A stretch of 64,000 bases of DNA from CBDCNH01 sp965219015 (GTDB lineage: Bacteria; Pseudomonadota; Alphaproteobacteria; Rhodobacterales; Rhodobacteraceae). Numbering within the stretch: position 1 is the stretch's first letter; the number at the start of each line of letters is the position of its first letter. The stretch spans positions 1 through 64,000 of the forward strand of contig CBDCNH010000002.1 in NCBI GenBank assembly GCA_965219015.1, read 5' to 3'. Below, piece by piece: positions 45,571-55,193 of this stretch. Position numbers and translations under genes: made by a program. The notes under the pieces are model-generated. The model did not search any database, had not been told where the DNA came from, and saw only the letters and a list, made by a program, of their open reading frames with translations.

Positions 45571-46167
45571 ATGACAGTCCACAGGTTCACCGGCCCGCTC
45601 CTCGCCGGCCCGCTCTTTGCCCTGGCCCTGCTCGGCAGCCCCGCCGGGGCGGCCACCGTCACGCTGACCCCCGGCGCCACCATCGCCATCGACCCCGACG
45701 CGATCTACGAGTACCAGACCGTGCTCTCCGGCCGCGGCGCCGCGGGCAGCCGCAAGTTCACCTTCGTCGCGAAGGCCGCCGACACGCCCTTTGCCATGCA
45801 GGCGATCTACGGCATCTCGCAGATCCTTTCGGGCATGCTGACGAACCCCACGCTGTCCTGGACCGCCAGCGGCACGACCGCCTTCGCCGTCCTCGAGCCG
45901 ACCTTCGGCGCGGGCGGCAAGCAGACCGGCTTCACCGCCGCCTTCCCGACCGACTTCACGGTCGCGAGCCTCAAGCAGACGCTCACCCTCGGCTGGACCC
46001 GGCGCACCGGCACCGTGGCGCTGAGCCTCCTCGTCGCGGCGCCGCCGCCCGACGCCGTGCCGCTGCCCGCCGCGGGGGGCCTCCTCGCCGCCGCACTCGG
46101 TGCCGTAGGCTTCGCCCGCCGCCAGAGCCGCCACCGGAGCCGCCACCAGGGCCGCGCCACCGCCTGA
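45571..46167 (+). CDS. VPLPA-CTERM sorted protein (paralogue 2)
   Basis: 198 residues. Signal peptide LLAGPLFALALLGSPAGAA; mature domain (FTFVAKAADTPFAMQAIYGI, SGMLTNPTLSWT) matching paralogue 1 over its length; C-terminal DAVPLPAAGGLLAAALGAVG sorting signal. The final basic tail is extended by a short repeat (RQSRHRSRHQGR). A textbook terminator follows. Same presumed fate as paralogue 1 through the exosortase at 61 kb. No known mature function. Confidence 0.87.
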   Translation: MTVHRFTGPLLAGPLFALALLGSPAGAATVTLTPGATIAIDPDAIYEYQTVLSGRGAAGSRKFTFVAKAADTPFAMQAIYGISQILSGMLTNPTLSWTASGTTAFAVLEPTFGAGGKQTGFTAAFPTDFTVASLKQTLTLGWTRRTGTVALSLLVAAPPPDAVPLPAAGGLLAAALGAVGFARRQSRHRSRHQGRATA

Positions 46168-46194
46168 CCGGCCCCTCCCGGCCGCGCTCCCCGC

Positions 46195-46219
46195 AAGGGC
46201 CGGTTCGCCGGCCCTTTTT
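46195..46219 (+). terminator. Rho-independent terminator after VPLPA gene 2
   Basis: AAGGGCCGG-TTCG-CCGGCCCTT: a perfect 9-bp stem with a stable UUCG loop followed by TTT. Confidence 0.9.
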
Positions 46220-46556
46220 GCTGCGCGCCCGGCCGCGGCGCCGGCGAAACGAATCACTTTTCGCCAAATCCGGGCGGTCCTCTGCGGGCGGCGTGACCGG
46301 CGGCCCGCCGATTGTCGCGAGGGCCGCGCCGGTCCCGGCTCCGCCACCCGTATCGTTTCCCGGAAAAAGCTTTTCTGCATCCTCAGGTTGCGGGGCGCAA
46401 GAATGGTTTTGCAGACGTTAAGAAGCGCGCTATGAGCCGCTCCAGGACAGCCGCTTCGCCCGGCCTCCATCGCCAAGAATGGCCCTTCGTCTCCCTCGTA
46501 ACCCGTAACCGGCCGGCCTCTCCGGGGCCGCCGGTCCGCTTGAAGGATCCTTCGCG

Positions 46557-47225
46557 ATGACCGGACTTTCGCTTCTCGGCCGCACCGCGCTCGCGGCAAG
46601 CCTCGTTCCCGGCCTCCTCCTCGGCGCCACCGCGGCGGCGGAGGCGGCCACGCTCTCCATCTCCGGCGGCAGCGCCCACGCCCTGGGCGCCGACTTCGAT
46701 CCCGCGCCCGCCGTCGACGGCGCCCATGACGGCACCGCCGTCACCGCGTTCTTCGCCCCCGCCGACGGCGCCGCGATCGGCGGCGGCCTGCGCCTCGACG
46801 GCGCGGCGCGGCTGACGTTCACCTTTGTCGGCAAGGAGGCCGGCGCCACCAACACCGCGATGGAGATGCTGACCGGCCAGTCCTTCAGCAACCTCGACGT
46901 GGCCGGCACCACCGTCTCGACCGTGCAGGCGGCGGGCGGCTTCGTCGACTTCCTCTACCGCACCGCCGGGCTCGACCCGATCGGCACGCCCGCGATCTTC
47001 AACGGCGGCATCGCCGAGGACGCGCGCCTCGGGATCGCCTTCGCGCTTCTCTCGAGCACCTCGGCGCTCGTGTTCTTCGACGACGGCCGCGCGGTCGACA
47101 GCGACTTCGACGACATGATCGTCCGCGTCGACGTCGCCGCGGTCCCGGTCCCCGCCGCGGGCCTCCTGCTCGCCGGCGCGCTCGGCGGCTTCGGCGCGCT
47201 CCGCCGCCGCCGCCTCGCGGCATGA
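46557..47225 (+). CDS. VPLPA-CTERM sorted protein 3
   Basis: 222 residues. Signal peptide ending EAA near residue 31, a mature beta-rich domain (LRLDGAARLTFTFVGKEAGA, LVFFDDGRAVDSDFDDMIVR) and the C-terminal AVPVPAAGLLLAGALGGFGA sorting signal with RRRR tail. The DDGRAVDSDFDD segment looks like a calcium-binding acidic loop, similar to other PEP-CTERM-type proteins. Not obviously related to paralogues 1 and 2 in its mature part. Confidence 0.87.
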   Translation: MTGLSLLGRTALAASLVPGLLLGATAAAEAATLSISGGSAHALGADFDPAPAVDGAHDGTAVTAFFAPADGAAIGGGLRLDGAARLTFTFVGKEAGATNTAMEMLTGQSFSNLDVAGTTVSTVQAAGGFVDFLYRTAGLDPIGTPAIFNGGIAEDARLGIAFALLSSTSALVFFDDGRAVDSDFDDMIVRVDVAAVPVPAAGLLLAGALGGFGALRRRRLAA

Positions 47226-47333
47226 CGCGAGGGCACCACCGCCTCGCGGCATCTTCCTGCGGCGGCCGGGCCGGAAAAAGTATCGCGCATTTGCCGAAAC
47301 TTTGCACCGTCCCGGACCCGTAGATCCGACCCG

Positions 47334-47358
47334 AAAGAGGGCTGTCGCGGCCCTCTTT
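47334..47358 (+). terminator. Terminator hairpin between VPLPA genes 3 and 4
   Basis: AAAGAGGGC and GCCCTCTTT form a 9-bp stem around a 7-base loop; the 3' arm ends in TTT. Confidence 0.7.
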
Positions 47359-47407
47359 GCCCCGCCCCTGCCAGTTCCCCCGTCCTCCTCATCAAGAGTA
47401 TTTCCCC

Positions 47408-48145
47408 ATGAGCTTCCAGTCCTTCCGGCTCGGCTTCACCGCCGCCGCGGCCACCGCCACGATCGCGCTCGCCAGCGCCGCCGGCGCCGCCACCGTCATC
47501 GACGTCCAGACCTATTCCGCCTCGCTCTACGCGGGCGAGCTCGCGAGCTTCGGCGCGCGCGGCACGGAGGCCTTCGAGGGCCGCGCCAGCGGCGAAGTCG
47601 GCGGCAAGAACACCCCGGCCGCGACGCTCTCGACCGCCGTCGGCACGTTCGGCACCCTCGGCGGCACCGGCTCGGGCAGCACCGTCAAGGGGACCAAGGG
47701 CAACAGCGGCGCGAACCTCTACGTCCGCAACGCGGCCGTGAACGGGCGCCACAACACCACCGCGGGCGGGAAGGGCTTCCTCGACAGCAACGACACGCTC
47801 GGCATGGTCTGGACGATCTCGGGCCTCGGCATGTTCGACCGCGTGCTCTTCAACCTCGTCGACGTGGGCGACGTGGGCGCCACGATGACGATCACCGCCG
47901 GCGGCACCACGACCACGATCAAGCCGGGCCAGCACGACGGGTTCATCAACACCGTGCTCGTGTCGTTCTCCGACAAGGTCGGCATGGCGACGATCAAGCT
48001 CAGCAACAACAAGGTCAACGACGGCTTCGCGATCGACGACGCGGCGGTCGGGCTGGCCCCGGTGCCGCTGCCGGCCGCGGGCGTCCTGCTCGTCGCCGCG
48101 ATCGGCGGCCTCGGCGCCGCGGCCCGCCGCCGCAAGGCGGCCTGA
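47408..48145 (+). CDS. VPLPA-CTERM sorted protein 4
   Basis: 245 residues from ATG 47408. Signal peptide FTAAAATATIALASAAGAA; mature domain with FDRVLFNLVDVGDVGATMTI; and the C-terminal PVPLPAAGVLLVAAIGGLGA signal followed by ARRRKAA. This is the canonical VPLPA motif. The last codons and the stop are tandemly repeated downstream. Likely an exosortase substrate exported with EPS. Confidence 0.88.
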   Translation: MSFQSFRLGFTAAAATATIALASAAGAATVIDVQTYSASLYAGELASFGARGTEAFEGRASGEVGGKNTPAATLSTAVGTFGTLGGTGSGSTVKGTKGNSGANLYVRNAAVNGRHNTTAGGKGFLDSNDTLGMVWTISGLGMFDRVLFNLVDVGDVGATMTITAGGTTTTIKPGQHDGFINTVLVSFSDKVGMATIKLSNNKVNDGFAIDDAAVGLAPVPLPAAGVLLVAAIGGLGAAARRRKAA

Positions 48146-48214
48146 TCGATAAAGCTCGCCGCAAGGCGGCCTGATCGATAAAGCTCGCCGCAAGGCGGCC
48201 TGATCGATAGGGCT
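48128..48214 (+). repeat. 29-bp tandem repeat copying the end and stop of VPLPA gene 4
   Basis: Three copies at exactly 29-bp spacing (48128, 48157, 48186). Each contains GCAAGGCGGCCTGATCGATA, that is the terminal Lys-Ala-Ala codons plus TGA. Only the first copy is translated. Confidence 0.92.
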
Positions 48215-48240
48215 CGCCGCACGGCCGCCCGATCTTCCCC

Positions 48241-48268
48241 CCCCCGGACCGGACACCCGGTCCGGGGG
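48241..48268 (+). terminator. Strong hairpin after VPLPA gene 4
   Basis: CCCCCGGACCGG-ACAC-CCGGTCCGGGGG is a perfect 12-bp stem. No T run follows, so it may act as an RNA-stabilising structure or bidirectional terminator. Confidence 0.65.
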
Positions 48269-48335
48269 GAAACGACCCGGACGGAACGGGCCGCCCGCCG
48301 GATGGCAGGCAGCCCGTTTTCCGTCGCCGCCCAAC

Positions 48336-48850
48336 ACGCATCACCCGGCCCGCATCATCTCGCCCGCGTCACCCGGGTCGGGGTCAGCCGGATCCGCACC
48401 ACCCGGGCCCGCACCATCCGGCCGCGTTACCCGGGTCCGCACCACCCGGCCCGCGTCACCCGGGTCCGCACCATCCGGTCCCCGTTACCCGGAGTCGCGT
48501 CACCCGGTTCGCAGCTTTCGGCGCGTGCTTCTTTCGGGGCGTGCTTCCGGTCTCACAGCCCCGTTCCCGGCCGTTGCTGCCGGCCCGACGCTGCAGGCTC
48601 GACGCTGCCGGCCCGACGGTTCAGGCCCGACGCTGCCGCCCGAATCATCGGGCCCATCCAGCCCGCACCGTCTGGCCCGCACCGTCTGGCCCGCACCGTC
48701 TGGCCCGCACCGTCTGGCCTGCACCGTCTGGCCCGCACCGTCTGGCCCGCACCGTCTGGCCTGCACCGTCTGGCCTGCATTGTCTGGCCCATGTCATTCA
48801 GCCCGCATCGTCTGGCCCGCATCGTCCGGTTCGGGCGGTCTGGCCGGGGG
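48336..48850. repeat. Two large 15-bp minisatellites in a gene-free region
   Basis: About 48336-48516 is built of CGCACCACCCGGGCC-type 15-bp units. About 48660-48840 contains roughly a dozen CCGTCTGGCCCGCAC-type 15-bp units, some perfect neighbours. Between them lies a GACGCTGCCGGCCC-type array. The two units share no sequence beyond GC richness. Frames across them stay open only because 15 is a multiple of three. The interval from 48146 to the kinase gene holds no supported gene. Confidence 0.9.
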
Positions 48851-49023
48851 GCCTTCGGTTCGGCGCCCGGCCGGCGCGGCCGCGGTGCTGCCGGGCCGGC
48901 GTCTGCGGCGGGCCCGGGCGCGCGCGCCCCCGGGCCGGCCTGCGGAAGCCCGGCTCCGCTCCGGCTCCGGCCCTGCGCCGCCCCGCTCCAGCTCCGGGCC
49001 AGCAGGCCACCTTGGCCGGCGGG

Positions 49024-50315
49024 TCAGCCGTAGTAGCTGTAGCCGTAGCTCTTGTCGATGTAGCGGCACTTGTTGAGGATCACGCCGAGCACGTTGGTCT
49101 GGCTGCCGAGGTCGCGCTCGCAGAGGTCGATCTCCTGCATCGTCGTGCTTTCCGCCGCCGCCACCAGGAGCACGCAGTCGACCTGGCCCATGAAGGCCAT
49201 CGCGTCGTCGCCGACGAGCATCGGCGGCATGTCGAAGATCGTCACGGCCGGGTTGTAGCGCGCCTCGATCGCGGCGAGCGCCGGGCCGACGCCGGGGTTC
49301 TGCAGGAGCTCCGCAGGGTTGCGCGCGGCGCCCGCGTTGGTCGCGAAGGCGAGGTTCGGGCCCACGCGCACCGCACATTCGGCAAAGCCCGCGCGGCCGT
49401 CGAGCACCTCCGCGAAAGGTCGCCCGCCGCGCAGCCCGAGGAGCCGCGCGATCGCCGGGCGGCGCAGGTCGATCTCGGCCACCACCGTGCGCACGTCCGA
49501 TTGCCGCGCGAGCCCGAAGGCGAGGTTGAGCGTCGTCGTGGTCTTGCCGCAGGCCGAGTTCGGCGAGGTGATCGCCACCCGCCGCCAGCCGTTGGCGCGC
49601 ATCTGCTGCAGGAGCCGCGTACGCATCACGTCGAAGGGGATCGCCTCCGGGCCGCCGGCGAAGGACACGACGCGGTTGCGCGTCAGGAGCCGCGGGTCGG
49701 GGTCGAAGTCGGGCAAGGCGGCCCAGGCGGCGGCGATGTCCGAACGCTCGGCCTCGGTCCGCCGCAGGATCGCCGCCCCCTCGGACGGCCGCGCCCGCGG
49801 CGCCGCGGGCGCGGCAGGGTCCGCCGGCATCGGGCATCGCATCGCGGGCATCGCATCGGGCATCGCGGCGGGCATCGCGCTCTGCGCCGGCGCGCGCGGG
49901 TCGGCATCGGCGCGCTGAGTCGCAGGCTGAAGCATCTCGGGCCGAAGCGTCTCGGGCCTAAGCGTCTCGGCCGTGTCGGACTGCGCCGCATGGACCTCCG
50001 CCGGCGCGGGCTGCACAGGGACGTCCGGCCGCGTGTCGGCCTCGCCGTCCGCTACCGGCGCGGCGGCCTCCCGCGGTGCCGTCCGGGGCGCCAGCTCGTA
50101 GGGCTGCACCGTCCGGGCATCCGGCGGAGACAGCTCGGACGCCGTGCGCGCCGTCACATCCTGCGGCTGCGCGGTCGCCGCGGGTCCCTGCGGCTGCGCG
50201 GCTCGCGCCGCGGGTCCCTGCGGCTGCGCGGCTCTCGCCGCGGGTCCCTGCGGCTGCGCGGCTGCGCGGCTCTCGCCGCGCGGGCCTTGTTGATCGCAGA
50301 CTGGATCTTTTCCAT
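49024..50315 (-). CDS. Bacterial tyrosine kinase (CpsD/CapB-like), 5' repeat carries a frameshift
   Basis: The C-terminal kinase domain has Walker A ITSPNSACGKTTTTLNLAFG, Walker A' VVAEIDLRRPAI, Walker B TIFDMPPMLVGDDA and a tyrosine cluster YIDKSYGYSYYG at the end, the autophosphorylation site. It would phosphorylate itself and drive assembly of the Wzc-type chain-length protein next door. The family-like start MEKIQSAINKARAAR (ATG 50315, GAGG upstream) is out of frame with the kinase. An 8-bp duplication (GCCGCGCA) in the first copy of a Gln-Pro-Gly repeat causes this; removing it restores 427 codons. An alternative in-frame ATG at 50364 exists but gives an atypical N-terminus. Confidence 0.85.
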
Positions 50316-50409
50316 CGTCACTTGCCTCTTGCGCGGCGCGCCCCGCCTTTTCGCGGGGGGCCATACCGGTCCTTGCGACCTTACCCCTGAAATCCCGCTG
50401 AACGCGCCG

Positions 50410-51981
50410 CTACGACCCGAGCCCTTGCCGGATCTGCTCGACGAAGGTGTCGAGCCCGAACCGCTCCACGAGCTTGTCGATCATCAGATCGAGCGGCATC
50501 ACATAGGCGTTGAAGAGATAGAGCGCCGACGGCACCCCGATCACCGCCACGCTCAGCGCCGCGAGGATCACCAGCCGCCGCCAGCGCGTCTCGCGCGCCG
50601 TCCGCATGTAGGGCAGCGTCGCGAAGGGCGTGATCCCGAGCCGGTTGACGATCTCGACCGGCCGGCGCACCGCGCGGTTGAGGAACTCGAGCACGAACAC
50701 CAGCGCGAGCCCGAGCCCGATGCCGCCGCCGAGCCCCATCGCCGCGATCACCGGCCGGTTCGGGCTCGTCGGCGCGGGCGGCGGCACCGCCTGCTCGATC
50801 ACCGAGATGCGCTGGCCGCGCGACAGCGTCTCGATCTGGTCGCCGGTGTCGGCGCGGGCCTTGGCCTGTACCGCCGTGTCGTACTGCGCGCGGGTGTTGG
50901 AATAGTCCCGGTTGAGCGTGTCGAGCGCGATCGCGTTGCCGGGCGTCGCCTGGATCGTGGCGTCGAGATCGGCGATCTGGTCCTCCAGCGTGCGGCGCTG
51001 CTCGGTGATGTAGCCGAGCTGCCCGTCGATGTCGGCGAGCTGGATCTCGTAGGGCGAGAGCGTCTCGGCGCCCGGCGTCGCGGCGGCGAGCTGGTCGCTG
51101 ACCACCTTCTGCATCGCCGCGATCTGCGCCTGCAGGAGCTTCACCTTGGGGTTCTCGGTCGAGTAGACGATGAGCGAGTTCGAGAGCTGCTGCTGCATCT
51201 CCTGCAGCCGCTTCTGCTCCGGCGTGCGGCCGTCGGTCGGCGCGTCGATCCGGCCGGTGCGCTCGTAGAGGTCGACGAGCCGGGCGCGGCGGTCCTTCAG
51301 CGTCGCCTCGTCGCGGCCGAGCTGCGCCACCTGCTCCTGCAGCGCCGACTGCCGCGCGCGGCGGTAGTCGAGGCTGTCGGGCAGCGCCTTCTGGTTCTTC
51401 TCCTTGAACGCGAGGATCGCCGCGGACTGCTGCGCCAGGGCGGCGTCGAGCTTGGTGACCTCCTGCTTGAAGAAGTCGACCGTCTGGCCCGCGGCGCCGG
51501 TGCGGATCTCGCGGTTCTGCTGCTGGATCTGCGTCACGACCTCGTTGGCGACGAGCGCCGCCTGCGACGGCGAGCGCGCCTCGAACGAGACCGTCACGGT
51601 CGTCGCCTGCGACGGGCCGCGGGGGGCGGGACCGGAATAGGAGATCTTCAGCCGCTTGCGCATGTCCTCGACGATCGTGTCGGCGGCGACCGGCGGCGTG
51701 CCCTTGTAGAGCCCGAGCCGGTTGGCGGTGTCGACGAGGTTGGCGCGCGTGGTCAGGCGCTGCTCGATGATCTGGATCTGCTCGGAGGTGCCGGTGCGGA
51801 CCGTCGAGGCGGCGAGGTTGTCGGGGATCTGCTCGCCCTCGACCAGAAGCCGCGCCTTGGCGACGTAGGACGGCGGCAGCACCGCCGCGAGCGTGACGCC
51901 GATCGCCCCGACGAGCGCCGCCACCACGAGGAAATACGGCAGCCGGCGGAAGAACAGCGAGAGGTAGAACTTCAGGTCCAT
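50410..51981 (-). CDS. Wzc-like chain-length determinant (polysaccharide co-polymerase)
   Basis: 523 residues. N-terminal helix LPYFLVVAALVGAIGVTLAA, then the Wzz domain (SYVAKARLLVEGEQIPDNLA), long periplasmic coiled coil (residues about 165-390) and C-terminal helices (AAMGLGGGIGLGLALVFVLE; LVILAALSVAVIGVPSALYL). It lacks its own kinase domain, which is supplied by the adjacent BY-kinase, as in exosortase-associated EPS loci. It sets chain length and links polymerase and export channel. Confidence 0.92.
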   Translation of the reverse strand: MDLKFYLSLFFRRLPYFLVVAALVGAIGVTLAAVLPPSYVAKARLLVEGEQIPDNLAASTVRTGTSEQIQIIEQRLTTRANLVDTANRLGLYKGTPPVAADTIVEDMRKRLKISYSGPAPRGPSQATTVTVSFEARSPSQAALVANEVVTQIQQQNREIRTGAAGQTVDFFKQEVTKLDAALAQQSAAILAFKEKNQKALPDSLDYRRARQSALQEQVAQLGRDEATLKDRRARLVDLYERTGRIDAPTDGRTPEQKRLQEMQQQLSNSLIVYSTENPKVKLLQAQIAAMQKVVSDQLAAATPGAETLSPYEIQLADIDGQLGYITEQRRTLEDQIADLDATIQATPGNAIALDTLNRDYSNTRAQYDTAVQAKARADTGDQIETLSRGQRISVIEQAVPPPAPTSPNRPVIAAMGLGGGIGLGLALVFVLEFLNRAVRRPVEIVNRLGITPFATLPYMRTARETRWRRLVILAALSVAVIGVPSALYLFNAYVMPLDLMIDKLVERFGLDTFVEQIRQGLGS

Positions 51982-51984
51982 GCG

Positions 51985-52110
51985 TCGCCCCGATCCTGTA
52001 CGGCCCGATCCTGTGCGGCCCGATCCATGCGTCGCGGCCCGATCCTGTGCGGCCCGATCCTGTGCGGCCCGATCCTGCGGTTCGCGATGCTGCGCGGCCC
52101 GGTCGTGCGT
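51985..52110. repeat. 15-bp minisatellite between Wzc-like and ATPase genes
   Basis: About seven copies of a GATCCTGTGCGGCCC unit, some shortened or interrupted (GATCCATGCGTCGCGGCCC). It separates two genes that would otherwise be close neighbours in one operon. Confidence 0.9.
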
Positions 52111-52124
52111 CCTGCGTGCCATGC

Positions 52125-53237
52125 TCAGTCCGCCCGCTTGCCGCGACCGGCCCATAGCCTGCCCGACCCATGCGATCCAGCGCCATGCGCGCCCGTCTCC
52201 TGCGCGGCCGCGGCACTGTGGCCGGCATGACTGCGCCCCTGGACCGGACCTGCCTGAACCGCGGCGGGCGCCTGCCGCGGCGCCTGCACCGGAGCGGGCT
52301 TCGGCGCCGGCATTGGGTCGGGATCGTCGGGGTCGGTCTCGCGCGCCGCCGGCGGCGGAGTTGCTCCCGCTCCCGCTCCCACGTCGTCCGGCACGAAGCC
52401 GCCGCCGCCGAAGAACACGCCGTCGTCGAGCACCTGCTGCACCGTCAGCCGCATCACCCGCGTCTCGCCGCGCGAATAGGCGTAGACCATCGCGAGGTCG
52501 CAGAGCTGGTTGACGAGCCGCGGCACCCCGCCCGTCGCCTCGTGGACGAGATAGGCGGCCGACAGGCTGAAGACGCCGCTGTCGTTGCCCGCGACGCGGA
52601 GCCGGTGGGCGATGTAGGCGCGCACCGTGCCCGCATCCATCGCCGTGAGGTGGAAGCTCGCCGCCACGCGCTGCGCGAACTGGGTGAGATCCGGGCGGCG
52701 GATCATCGCGCGGAGCTCGGGCTGGCCCACGAGCACGAGCTGCAGGAGCTCGTCCTTGTGCGAGTTGATGTTGGTGAACATGCGCAGTTCCTCGAGCGAT
52801 TCGCGGCTGAGGTTCTGCGCCTCGTCGAAGATCAGGATCACGCGGCGGCCGGCGGCGTATTCCTCGATGAGGTAGGTCTGGAACTGGCCGAAGAGGTCGA
52901 CGTAGTTCGCGCCGGGCTCGGTCGGCTGCGCCAGCGCGAGGAGCACCCAGCGGAGCAGCTCCCCCCGGTCGCCGTGCGCGTTGGCGATGAGCCCCACCCG
53001 CACGTCGTCGTCGAGCCCGACGAGGAGATGGTGCAAGAGCGTCGTCTTGCCGGCGCCCACCTCGCCGGTGATGAGCGTGATCGGCGCCCGCGTCAGCAGG
53101 CCGTACTCGAGCATCGCGAAGGCGCGCCGGTGGCTGTCGGACCAGTAGAGGAAGTCGGGGTCGGGCACGAGCGAGAACGGCCGCTCGACGAGGCCGAAAT
53201 GCTCCGTATAGATGTCGAGGGAACTGGCCATGATCAT
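52125..53237 (-). CDS. Secretion ATPase of exosortase/EPS loci (ExeA-like AAA)
   Basis: 370 residues. FGLVERPFSLVPDPDFLYWS opens the domain, Walker A ITGEVGAGKTTLLHHLL is at about 56-72, and Walker B VILIFDEAQNLSRESLEELR follows, with GGVPRLVNQLCDLAMVYAYS as sensor region. This is the putative secretion ATPase always found beside PEP-CTERM-type EPS genes (XrtA locus ATPase). The C-terminal 90 residues are a Pro/Ala/Gln linker with small repeats. The start is either of two nearby ATGs (53237, 53231). Confidence 0.9.
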   Translation of the reverse strand: MIMASSLDIYTEHFGLVERPFSLVPDPDFLYWSDSHRRAFAMLEYGLLTRAPITLITGEVGAGKTTLLHHLLVGLDDDVRVGLIANAHGDRGELLRWVLLALAQPTEPGANYVDLFGQFQTYLIEEYAAGRRVILIFDEAQNLSRESLEELRMFTNINSHKDELLQLVLVGQPELRAMIRRPDLTQFAQRVAASFHLTAMDAGTVRAYIAHRLRVAGNDSGVFSLSAAYLVHEATGGVPRLVNQLCDLAMVYAYSRGETRVMRLTVQQVLDDGVFFGGGGFVPDDVGAGAGATPPPAARETDPDDPDPMPAPKPAPVQAPRQAPAAVQAGPVQGRSHAGHSAAAAQETGAHGAGSHGSGRLWAGRGKRAD

Positions 53238-54127
53238 CCGGTCCGGGTTGCCGACACACCTGCCGCGGCCGTCATGGCCGGGGCGTCACCTGCCGTGGCC
53301 TGCCGGCCACCGCCTCACCTGCTGCGCGGCCCCGGCTCCGGCCCCGGTTCCGGCTTCGCGTCTCGCCCGCCCCGCGTCTCGCCCGGCCCGCGTCTCGTCC
53401 GCCCCGCGCCGCCCGTCCCGAGCGGCACCGCGCCGGCAGGCATCCGCCCGCCGGAGAGCGGGTTCCGGCAAGGATCCGCCCGGACACGCAGACCATAGCA
53501 GCATTACCAAGTTTCACCGCCGCGCGGCACCCCTTTTTTAATCATGCACAGCGTGCATACCCGCAATGCCGCAGTGCCGCATCGGGCAGTGCGGCCGCGG
53601 CATTGCCTGAAATCCGCAGGAAAGCCCGCGCGCCGTCCGATTCGTGCCCACGGCTGCCCCATCGTCCCGCCGCAATCCTGCACGGCAAGGCGTTTCGGAA
53701 ACCTTTACGGGCGTTTGGCGTATCTCATCGTGCACGCCAGAGAGGCAATCCGGTCCCCCGCCGCCCGCCGATCGGGCAGCGGAAACAATAATATGCGGGC
53801 GCAGTAAATTGTCGTTAATCAATAATACATTAGGCTGTCCGAAGCGATGGGGATTCACCGAAAATTCATTGTGATCCTGATTAAAAAAGTGTAATCGGAA
53901 CCCGGGGCAAAGGTGATCCCGGACGATCGGGTCCGTGGTGCAGGCGGGACCGCAGGGTCGGAACCGCACATCGCGGCGAGGCTTCGATCGTGTTGACCGG
54001 CCGGAGCGGCCGGCCGTTCGGGAGGAAGGCGCGTCAGCGCGTTGAGCTTCGGGGAGGGGTCCTCGGGTCTCGCAAGTAGCAGTTGCCGCATGATGCCATC
54101 GGTGTCATGCCCCCAGAGAAACAGAGC
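53238..54127. other. Large divergent control region of the EPS operons
   Basis: About 890 bp with no supported gene. 53345-53410 holds CGTCTCGCCCGCCCCG-type repeats. 53785-53890 is AT-rich (AATAATATG, TTAATCAATAATACATTA) and very likely contains promoters for the leftward kinase/Wzc/ATPase operon and the rightward sugar transferase. TTAATCAATAATACATTA includes imperfect dyad symmetry. No specific regulator site is recognised. Confidence 0.5.
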
Positions 54128-54931
54128 ATGACCGCCCATTACCACGACCTCGCCGATCGTTCGGAGCCGCTCGATGGCCCGCATTTCGCCAGTTTTCGCC
54201 GCGCCGCGGCGCAATCTGTCCGCCGGCACCTCGCCGCGGCGCCCCTCGCGGATCCTGCGATGAGCGACGCCACGTCCAGCCCCGCCCATGACCTGACCGC
54301 GTCCGACCCCGCCGCTCCCGCGCGCGGCCTCTACCGCGGCGGGCTCAAGCGCGCGCTCGACAGCGTGCTCATCCTCGCCGCCCTCCCCTTCGTGCTGCCG
54401 CTTCTCGCGATCCTCGCCGCCCTCGTGGCGCGCGACGGCGGCCGGCCGTTCTACAGCCAGAAGCGCGTCGGCCTGAACGGGCGCATCTTCACCATGTGGA
54501 AGCTCCGCACGATGGTGGTCGACGCCGAGGCGGCGCTCGAGGCGCATCTCGCCGCCGACCCCGCCGCCCGCGCCGAGTGGACCACCACGCAGAAGCTCAA
54601 GAACGACCCCCGCATCACCCGCACCGGCCGGTTCCTGCGGCGCAGCTCGATCGACGAGCTGCCGCAGCTCCTCAACGTGCTCGCCGGCCACATGAGCCTC
54701 GTCGGGCCGCGCCCGATGATGCCCGACCAGCAGGCGCTCTACCCCGGCCAGGCGTACTTCGCGCTGCGCCCCGGCATCACCGGCTTCTGGCAGATCTCGG
54801 ACCGCAACGAATCGTCCTTCGCCGCCCGCGCCCGCTTCGACGCGGACTACCACCGGGCGCTCTCCTTCGGCACCGACGTGGGCGTGCTCACCGCCACCGT
54901 GCGCGTCGTGCTGCGCTGCACGGGCTACTGA
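54128..54931 (+). CDS. Undecaprenyl-phosphate sugar phosphotransferase (ExoY/WcaJ type)
   Basis: 267 residues. An N-terminal helix (LKRALDSVLILAALPFVLPL) precedes the catalytic domain: PFYSQKRVGLNGRIFTMWKL, RTMVVDAE, TRTGRFLRRSSIDELPQLLN (Asp-Glu pair), HMSLVGPRPMMPDQQ and LRPGITGFWQISDR. It starts the EPS repeat unit by transferring a sugar phosphate to undecaprenyl phosphate. ATG 54128 and ATG 54107 are both possible. The terminal GGGCTACTGAAGG is copied downstream at about 54960 and followed by GCTGCTGAAGGCGG repeats. Confidence 0.92.
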   Translation: MTAHYHDLADRSEPLDGPHFASFRRAAAQSVRRHLAAAPLADPAMSDATSSPAHDLTASDPAAPARGLYRGGLKRALDSVLILAALPFVLPLLAILAALVARDGGRPFYSQKRVGLNGRIFTMWKLRTMVVDAEAALEAHLAADPAARAEWTTTQKLKNDPRITRTGRFLRRSSIDELPQLLNVLAGHMSLVGPRPMMPDQQALYPGQAYFALRPGITGFWQISDRNESSFAARARFDADYHRALSFGTDVGVLTATVRVVLRCTGY

Positions 54932-55193
54932 AGGCGTGCTGCGCGGCCCGATCTGCTGCACGGGCTACTGAAGGCGGGCTGCTGAAGGCGGGCTGCTGAA
55001 CCGGGCTGCTGGAGGCAAGCGTCCCGCAACGTCGACGGGGGCTCACCTTTCCGCGCGGCACTAGGCAATCGGCGGCGGCGTGCGCTATCAGGTCGGGGAC
55101 ACGCGTGCGCCCGGATCCCTCCCGGATCCTGACGTTCGCTTAACCGCCCGGCCGTAGACGTTGCGCGACCGCACTCCTCCGAAAGCCCCGCCC

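Noticed and set aside
48660..48840. CRISPR-like array
   Set aside because: Units are directly adjacent 15-mers with no unique spacers, and no cas gene is present.
53538..53969. Minus-strand 143-codon frame in the EPS control region
   Set aside because: AT-rich with mixed codon bias, no ribosome site and no recognisable domain; the region is better explained as divergent promoters.
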